NCBI RefSeq assembly: GCF_024699965.1
Contig: NZ_JAJOMZ010000002.1
Location: forward strand, 1-24,466
DNA: 24,466 nucleotides
Direction: 5' to 3'
Origin: Flavobacterium sp. J372
GTDB lineage: Bacteria; Bacteroidota; Bacteroidia; Flavobacteriales; Flavobacteriaceae
Position 1 is the stretch's first letter, and every line of letters begins with the position of its first letter. The notes beneath the pieces were generated by a model, which ran no database searches, was not told the DNA's origin, and was given only the letters and a program-made list of their open reading frames with translations. The translations under genes and the position numbers were made by a program. Shown here one piece after another: positions 18,633-24,466 of this stretch.

Positions 18633-19394
18633 ATGCAGGCCGGAAAAAAAAATATATTTCGCATCAGACCAACATTTCGGGGCGCCGACACATGAACTTA
18701 GTTTCCCGCGTGAAAAAAAGTTTGTTGCCTGGCTTGATAGCATTAAAGCTGATGCAGGTGTGCTTTTTCTTCTGGGCGATCTTTTTGACTTTTGGTTTGA
18801 ATACAAAACTGTGGTGCCTAAAGGTTTTATAAGGTTATTGGGTAAACTTGCCGAACTGCGCGACAGCGGTATTGAAATATATTTTTTACCGGTAACCATG
18901 ACCTTTGGATGCATGATTATTTTGAAAAAGAGCTTAACATACCCGTGTACCACCGCCCTATGGAATTTTCGTTTTACGGAAAAGATTTCCTCATTGGGCA
19001 TGGTGATGGCCTCGGCCCTGGAGATAAGGGCTACAAACGCATGAAAAAGGTGTTTACCAACCCATTCTCTAAATGGCTGTTCCGCTGGCTGCACCCCGAT
19101 TTGGGCGTGAAGCTGGCACAATACCTTTCCGTAAAAAACAAGCTGATTTCAGGCGATAGTGATGTAAAGTTTCTAGGCGAAGATAAGGAGTGGCTGGTGC
19201 TTTATTCTAAGCGGAAGCTGGAAAGCAAACACTATGATTTCTTCATCTTCGGGCACAGGCATTTACCTATGGATATTACCGTGGGGCCGGACTCACGCTA
19301 CATAAACCTTGGCGACTGGATAGGCTATTTTACCTATGGTGTTTTTGATGGGGAAACGTTTGAATTGAAAGAATTTGGAAATGGGGGAACTTGA
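18633..19394 (+). CDS. lpxH: UDP-2,3-diacylglucosamine diphosphatase (LpxH-like; two frameshifts)
   Basis: Reconstructed as 253 residues of the calcineurin-like metallophosphoesterase family. The metal-binding motifs occur in order: SDQHFG (DxH), LLGDLFDFWFEY (GD), PGNHD, IGHGDG and FGHRHLP. The pattern GDLFDFWFEY with the late GHGDG matches LpxH-like enzymes, which remove UMP from UDP-2,3-diacylglucosamine in lipid A synthesis at the inner membrane. Two indels break it. An A9 run (18644-18652) should be A8, and one G is missing at about 18891, where TTACCGGTAACC should give LPGNHD. Both losses affect metal ligands (the DxH and GNHD motifs), so the gene as written would be inactive. The start at 18633 follows a -7 element. 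A general metallophosphatase is the alternative. Confidence 0.85.
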
Positions 19395-19395
19395 A

Positions 19396-19452
19396 AATTT
19401 GGAAATGTCTCATATCCACAAAGTCATTTTCAAATTAACGAATTTCCAAATT
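19396..19452. repeat. Inverted repeat between convergent genes
   Basis: AATTTGGAAA (19396-19405) and TTTCCAAATT (19443-19452) are exact inverted copies, 37 nt apart, between the 3' ends of the LpxH-like gene and recJ. They could form a weak bidirectional terminator, but there is no adjacent T-run and the arms are AT-rich. Confidence 0.4.
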
Positions 19453-19454
19453 GT

Positions 19455-21112
19455 CTAATTTTCTTCACAGCGTATATCCCTCAACCTCAGCTGCAGGCTG
19501 GCCTGCCTGTTCCATACGTTTTCCTCAACAGAATATACTGCACTAAATTCCTCTCCGTTACAGGCGAGTTCTTTCTTACGTGCAAGGCCAAAGCCTACGG
19601 CTCCAAATCCTTCCGAATCATTTTGCCGTACAAAAAGTTTAAGGTGGGTGTTGTCTCCCCGATAGGTTTACCGTAACCTGAATCACGCAAACCTTTCGTA
19701 AGGAAAACAGGTGTCATATTGCTAGGTCCGAACGGTTCGAATTGTTTGAGTATTCGGTAGAATTTCGGGGTGATGTCAGTTAAACTGATTTCAGCATCAA
19801 CGGAAATTTCCGGAGTTAGAAGTTCTGGGTCAATAGTTGATGCCACTACCTCTTCAAACTTGCTTTTGAACAGCGGAAACTGCTCTGCATGCAGCGTTAA
19901 TCCTGCCGCATACATATGCCCGCCAAATTGCTCGAGATGTTCTGCGCAGGCTTCAAGTGCATTGTAAATATCAAAATTCTTTGACCGAGCGTCCTGATGC
20001 CGCCCAGCTTATCACCGCTTTTTGTAAATACCAGCGTCGGACGTGTACTGGGTTTCCGTAGCCGTGAAGCCATAATACCTATTCCACCTTTGTGCCACGA
20101 TGCCTGATAGACTACCGTGGTAAACCTATCCTGCTCGCTGTTATCTTCAATCTGCTGTAACACTTCAACAGTCATCTACAACGTCGAGGCCTGGTCGGCG
20201 TCGGCATTAAGCGTCATTAACGAATTACCTCTGCCTGCTCGAAACATGCTTCGATAAGCAGTTCTACTGCAAACCTGCCGTGCTTGATGCGTCCTGCGGC
20301 GTTCGATACGCAGGGCGTCTACGAACCACAACATCGCTCATCCGCAATTCTTTTTGCTTAAGATTTTGCGTAAGCCTTGTATGCCCGTTTGCGTTGCTGT
20401 TTATAACTTGCCCAATATACGGTTTTCTCCTGTGATTGGAGCCATCTCTACCACCATGGCCGTTGTAACCAAGGTCAAGGTATTAGCACGAGGTCGGTGA
20501 CAGATTATCCGAGTTTGCGCAAATGCCTGTATGTAGCTTAAAGCCGCGTCACCGCATCCTGGGGTTCCCGTCATACGGGTAGTTACAATCTATCACCGCT
20601 TTGGGTCGATTTTGTACTGCCACAGCGTCCGCCAGTTCATCTCCCGGACGTTGATGGTCGCAGATGACAAAGTCAATGCCTTTGATCTGGCGCATACGAC
20701 TTTGTCTTAGATTTAATAAAGGCACCCAATGATGAGCGTACAGCCGTTCTCATCCCAAACGAAACTGTAGAAACACCGTAACCTTCAGCGCCAACGGTCG
20801 AATAATAGTGGTATTAAGGTAATAGGTCTTAAAATTGCGATGAAACCAACTACCGATGTGGTACCATCAACATCATAATCACCAAAAACGAAAATGTTCT
20901 CGCCATTAACCTGCTCAATGGGAATTATACGGCTTTGTTCATATCCTTCATAAGATATGGGTCATGCAAATCACTAAGCGATGGCCGGAAAAGACTTGCT
21001 TTGCTTTTTGCTCATAGGTTTCCACACCGCAAGCACCACAGCCCGATAATAACCGCATCAACATTGACGCCCGGCAAGGTGGTTTACTTTATGGTTTGAG
21101 GTTCCAGCACAT
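19455..21112 (-). pseudogene. recJ: Single-stranded-DNA exonuclease RecJ (many frameshifts)
   Basis: Pieces in all three minus frames join into RecJ, the 5'-3' ssDNA exonuclease of recombination and mismatch repair. From the N-terminus they are M-x-WNLKP (start at 21112), FRPSLSDLHDPYLMKDMN, the metal-binding FGDYDVDGTTS (20860-20880), CDHQRPGDE near 20635-20662, and CNYPYD. Further on come RFTTVVYQASWHKG, GDKL, MYAAGLTLHAEQFPLFK, ILKQFEPFGPSNMTPVF and a C-terminal RDIRCEEN. The total span of about 1660 nt is close to the usual length, so the gene is full length but split by many small indels. The DHH signature reads Asp-His-Gln. The start lies 6 nt after the DUF262 gene stop. It is probably intact in the organism; exact boundaries of each frame change were not resolved. 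Confidence 0.88.
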
Positions 21113-21118
21113 TATGTA

Positions 21119-22120
21119 TTAAACATCGTTTAAAGAGTATAGTTTACAATTTTCTTTAAACTTGTATCTCAAAAAATCGATTAGTTTTGTCTTGTCCCCT
21201 CTTTGTATAGATTGATATTTATAGATATCCGATATAATTAAAAGGGAAATATTCTGCTAACAAAACCTCATTATTATAATTATCGATAAATTTTCGATGA
21301 CAACTGATTTGTGCTTCGCTCAATGACTGGACAGAAATTTGTAATATCTCAAACTACAGTAAACAGTGAATAAAAATGAACCTGCCGCTTTAAAAAAGTA
21401 CACGTTCATTATTATCGTCGATAATTAAATCGAATTTGCTCTAGAATACTAATGAAACGTTGTTTATCAACTTCTTTTATCTGGATATTCATCATTATAT
21501 AAATTATAAATTTGATTTGGGTTAGAATTGCTATATCTTCCTCAAATCCTTTTTCAGGAACATAACAATGTTGAAGTAATGTCTCTCGATACTAAACAGT
21601 TTATTATCATCCCAAATCTAATTCCCTTAACTCAGAAGCTAAATTCATAGAATTCTCCTTCAAACCTAGCGTTCCTAAGTTCTTTGCAGTTTAATGTCAT
21701 ATTAGTACTATTCAATCGAAGAAGCATCTTTGAAGCCTCTCACCTGTTTCTTACTATCCTGATTGAGAAAATACATAAGACCAAATAGCTCTATCAATTC
21801 TTTCTTTTTAGGACATCTGGATCAATTATTGGGGTCCTTTAATTTGAAAATATTATGTATTAAGTATTGCTCCACATCTTTGTTGACCATCGATTATTGA
21901 ATATTTGGTATCACCAGTATGTTCATCTGTTCCAGTATTCCATATAAATCTCCGCAGATTGGATATCCCCATTAAAATAGATTCAACTAATTGAATTTGA
22001 TTTTTAAAAAACAAAAATAATTCCCGCTGGAAGGAATTTCGAACATACCTTTTTTGGTCTAAGTCCTTATAGCCACTTTACAGGTTGTGGTTGGCCATCT
22101 ATTTGCTCAAGTGGTTTCAT
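21119..22120 (-). pseudogene. DUF262 (GmrSD N-terminal-like) protein (many frameshifts)
   Basis: Joining minus-strand frames gives a protein of about 335-340 residues starting MKPLEQIDGQPQPVK (22120). It continues through SFQREL, KNQIQLVESILMGI, RRFIWNTGTDEHTGD, TKYSIIDGQQRCGAIL (codons for DGQQR at 21877-21891) and ELRNARFEGEF to DKTKLIDFLRYKF and a stop at 21119. FQR, LVESIL, DGQQR and ELRNA-x-F-x-GEF, in this order, are the hallmarks of DUF262, the ParB/Srx-like nucleotide-hydrolysing domain found in GmrSD-type modification-dependent restriction proteins. No C-terminal HNH/DUF1524 nuclease half is present, so it is a DUF262-only protein. It overlaps an upstream gene by 14 nt and stops 6 nt before recJ. 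AT content is higher than in the flanking genes. A defence role is inference. Confidence 0.72.
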
Positions 22121-22652
22121 TTAGTATACTTTTTAATTTCCCTATTCCTTTTAAATGATAATCTTCAACTGCCTGCCAATCCGTATGAAATCCTATAATT
22201 AATTTCGTGCTGTTGTTGAAAGTCAATTGTAATTCTGCTTTAAATTTTTAAAATTGTTTTCTGCCAGTCAAGTAAAATTTTGTTACCGTAATTTCTATCT
22301 TCATCTTTTAAACTGACAAAGCCATTAAATATGTTTGAAGCGATAGCGGTGTGGTTATCTAAATATTGATTATGAAATGCCTGTATACTTCCCAAATACT
22401 ATTATAAATTTTATTTCAGCTCGGAATCTTCATTAAATTCTGAGAAATTTTTGTCCGGCGAAAAACTCTCTGAGTTTAGCACTTCCAATTATTGAAATAC
22501 TGGCTCAGACAGTTCTTTAGAGATAAATCTTTTAGACAAATCATAATCCAGAACTAAAATCTTCACACATGCCATACTTTTTGACCGAGAAGATATTCAT
22601 AATATACTTTCGATTACTCTTTAATGTAGTTTACAATATCTTCTTTAGTCAT
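22107..22652 (-). pseudogene. Unrecognised gene upstream of the DUF262 gene (frameshifted)
   Basis: About 181 codons from MTKEDIVNYIK (22652) to a stop at 22107. I do not recognise the family. Coding character is clear in the C-terminal two thirds: the segments YDLSKRFISKELSEPVF, AFHNQYLDNHTAIASNIF, GFVSLKDEDRNYGNKILLD, LQLTFNNSTKLIIGFHTD and WQAVEDYHLKGIGKLKSIL run in the same direction with only a few frame changes. The first third is ambiguous between frames. It has no signal peptide or membrane segment. The end overlaps the DUF262 start by 14 nt, so the two are likely translated together. Charged helical content would suit a small partner protein, but no function is assigned. Confidence 0.55.
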
Positions 22653-22698
22653 AATCCGTACGAAATTATGAGATTCCTATCCATTCTCTCTCTTCTCC

Positions 22699-23312
22699 TC
22701 AAAACCCCACAATCACAACTATTTCCCCTCTCGGTTCTTTCTTTGTGAAATGTTCCAGCACCTCGGTCGCGGTGCCGCGAACGGTTTCTTCATGCGGATT
22801 TCCAGAGAGTTCCCGCGACACCGATACCGGGCGGGGTGATCGCAAATACAATATAAATTGATTAAGGTCTTTACCAGCTTATGCGGCGATACATAAAATA
22901 TCCTGGTGCGGGGTTCTTCAGCAAGGTGCCAAGAAGCGCAACCAACTCCCTTTTGTCGGGAGGAAGCCTTCAAACACAAGCTTGTCGTTAGGTAACCCCA
23001 TGGTGCGGGAAGGCATTCTACGTAAATGCCGTTCTCACACAGGCACGTGTTAACAGAAAACGGGGTCAGCAGGAGCGGGTGTACCCGCATCGCTTATCAG
23101 GGCAACAATCCCCCCACCCTTCAATCGCCCGATGATGTTCTCCACCGTCTTGTGCTCGTTGTGCATGTGGTGGCTCTGCACAGCAATAGGTGCCAATCTC
23201 AAAATGCTTCATGAGCTTGCTGAACTCTTCAGGATAAGCACCCTTTAAAGCACAAAAGGTCATGTCTTCGAGGTTGCCTATAGGCATTGCAAAACTGTGA
23301 GAGCTTACCCAT
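22699..23312 (-). pseudogene. rsmI: 16S rRNA (cytidine-2'-O)-methyltransferase RsmI (frameshifted)
   Basis: Fragments in several minus frames match RsmI, the SAM-dependent tetrapyrrole-methylase-fold enzyme that 2'-O-methylates C1402 of 16S rRNA. They are PIGNLEDMTF near the N-terminus, LMKHFEIGT, VECLPAP, the signature AEEPRTRIFYVSPHKL, HEETVRG and a C-terminal VLEHFTKKEPRGEIVVIVG. The usual length is about 225 residues; the span here is slightly short, consistent with several lost bases. The likely start is ATGGGTAAG at 23312, which overlaps the stop of the upstream gene as TGATG. Identification is secure, although no single frame covers the gene. Confidence 0.85.
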
Positions 23313-24466
23313 CAGTTAAACTTTTTCTCCACCAGCGCCAGAAAAATACTCCTCTTTGCCCTGCCAGTTGTTGTAGTCAGACAGCACCATATCGGCAATA
23401 AACTCTTTAGCCTCATCAAAAGTCGTCGAAGGTATTAGGTCTTACGGATTGGGTCGCCACTGCCGCCAAAGAGATTTTTCTCTAGAGCTGCTACGGTCGT
23501 TAAGGCCGAGAGCAAACGCTGCGGCTGTTACCTGCCTGTTGTTTATTGTTGTTTGTTGTTCTCTCGCTGTTGGCTTTGTGGCTTGTGGCTTCAGCTTTCG
23601 GCCATCTTTTGCCGGTTCCCGAGACATTTCTTCCTGCTGCTGAATCACTTCAGGCTCCCCAGAAAGCGTATTCTTTCTGCACGTTTGCCGGCTCAGGGAC
23701 TTCAACTTTGGCTCCTGCCCTTTCTTTACAATTCAGGCTCTTTAATCACGGTAATCCTCCAAAGTTATTTCCGCTTTTTGCTTTGGCTCATCTTCCTGGC
23801 TCAAAGTCAAAGCGGTTGAGCTTTCCAGGTTATGGGCCTTAGGTGCCGCGGCCTGAGCCCCACTTTTCAGGTTGCTCATTGCGGGTTTCCTCTGCCGGCG
23901 ACGACTGCGACGAGAACTTTCAGTTCCTCTTTTTCCTCGCCAATTTCTTTTTCCTCTTCCGGCTGCCTGGTATTCCTCCTGAGCTGTTCAGGGTCCAGCG
24001 CCTTGAGGGTCTTGGGTATTAAGGTTCCGGGTCTTTGGATTCCTCTTCAGTTTCTTGGGTATCGGGTTTTGGGTCTTGAGCTTGGTGCTCTTCACCGGTA
24101 GTAGCCTCTTTTTCCCTTCAGATACAACCTCTTCAGCATTATTACCTGCGGTTACGCCTTCGCCTTTTATCATTTTCTTTTTGTCTTGTTCCACATCCTG
24201 AATTTATTGGGGTTTTCGGATGTGAGCATTGGCTCATTCTCTTCTTTTAGCTTGTGATGTGCTGGTGGCTCTTTCAGCTTGTGGTTCTTCAACCAATCCA
24301 TAAATATCCTCAAGTTTCTCTTCTGCGGAAGCGCACCCCGAAGCAGGCTTTACATCATTAAAGTTACCTTCAACAAACCGCAGCACCGATATTTTTCATA
24401 CAGCCGGGGTTTCCTGCTGTAGCTGGTCAAGCGACCCTGTTCTTCAGTTTCAGTATGCGGTGTGCT
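23312..24466 (-). pseudogene. Glu/Pro-rich hypothetical protein, C-terminal part (partial, frameshifted)
   Basis: The minus strand encodes a low-complexity region rich in Glu, Lys, Pro and Gln (for example QDPKPDTQETEEESKD, LDPEQLRR and EEEKEIGEEKEELK). It is followed by a short folded-looking C-terminus: LNDR, FDEAKEFIADMVLSDYNNW, QGKEEYF and LALVEKKFN, then a stop at 23312 overlapping the rsmI start. I recall a similar C-terminal helical module in other flavobacterial hypotheticals but cannot name a family. Several frame changes occur and the gene runs beyond the window. The Glu/Pro-rich part is probably disordered. No function is assigned. Confidence 0.5.

Noticed and set aside
21113..22652. 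AT-rich stretch as a purely non-coding region or prophage attachment area
   Set aside because: Minus-strand frames give consecutive DUF262 motifs and a coherent upstream protein; no integrase, tRNA or attachment repeat was seen.
23442..24194. Plus-strand open frames such as the one at 23546-23842
   Set aside because: They are opposite the Glu/Pro-rich minus-strand gene and reflect its biased composition.

Overview
The window looks like chromosome from a Bacteroidetes bacterium, most likely a Flavobacterium-like member of the Flavobacteriaceae. The reasons are a type IX secretion (T9SS) cargo with a gliding-motility-type C-terminal domain beside PorP/SprF and OmpA-like partners, several TAnnTTTG -7 promoter elements, few Shine-Dalgarno sequences, and a Bacteroidetes-style kdp operon with a short KdpD followed by a separate histidine kinase.

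Layout. (1) 1-4556, plus strand: end of kdpB, then kdpC, a beta-barrel outer-membrane protein, a short kdpD and a histidine kinase, joined by 1-nt TAATG overlaps. Every gene here that is complete carries one or two single-base indels. (2) 4606-6860: tRNA-Ala(GGC) on the minus strand, a crotonase-family enzyme, a 2-oxoglutarate/Fe(II) oxygenase and a QueD/PTPS-family protein; all three coding genes are intact. (3) 6861-7551: non-coding, with a palindromic repeat-like element, a tandem heptamer and a strong terminator. (4) 7552-18417, minus strand: a T9SS unit of a giant multidomain surface protein (about 2609 residues), a PorP/SprF protein and a PD40/OmpA protein. (5) 18633-19394, plus strand: an LpxH-like lipid A hydrolase. 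(6) 19455-24466, minus strand: a Glu/Pro-rich hypothetical, rsmI, an unrecognised gene, a DUF262 (GmrSD N-terminal-like) gene and recJ. Indels are so dense here that genes were recovered only by joining frames by eye.

How the genes work together. The kdp block would make a high-affinity K+-ATPase with its sensor and possibly a dedicated outer-membrane route. The T9SS trio fits the known pairing of type B-CTD cargo with a PorP/SprF-like partner, giving a secreted or surface-anchored adhesin. The most novel-looking locus is an AT-rich two-gene module between rsmI and recJ. Its second gene shows the DUF262 hallmarks FQR, LVESIL, DGQQR and ELRNARFEGEF, and it ends 6 nt before the recJ start.

Quality caveat. 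Where the reading could be checked, the indels are single bases, mostly in or beside short homopolymers. None occurs in about 12.6 kb of coding sequence (4965-17550), while they are frequent at the left end and very dense at the right end. Uncorrected sequencing error explains this better than natural decay, so broken genes are described as reconstructed and their boundaries on the right are approximate.
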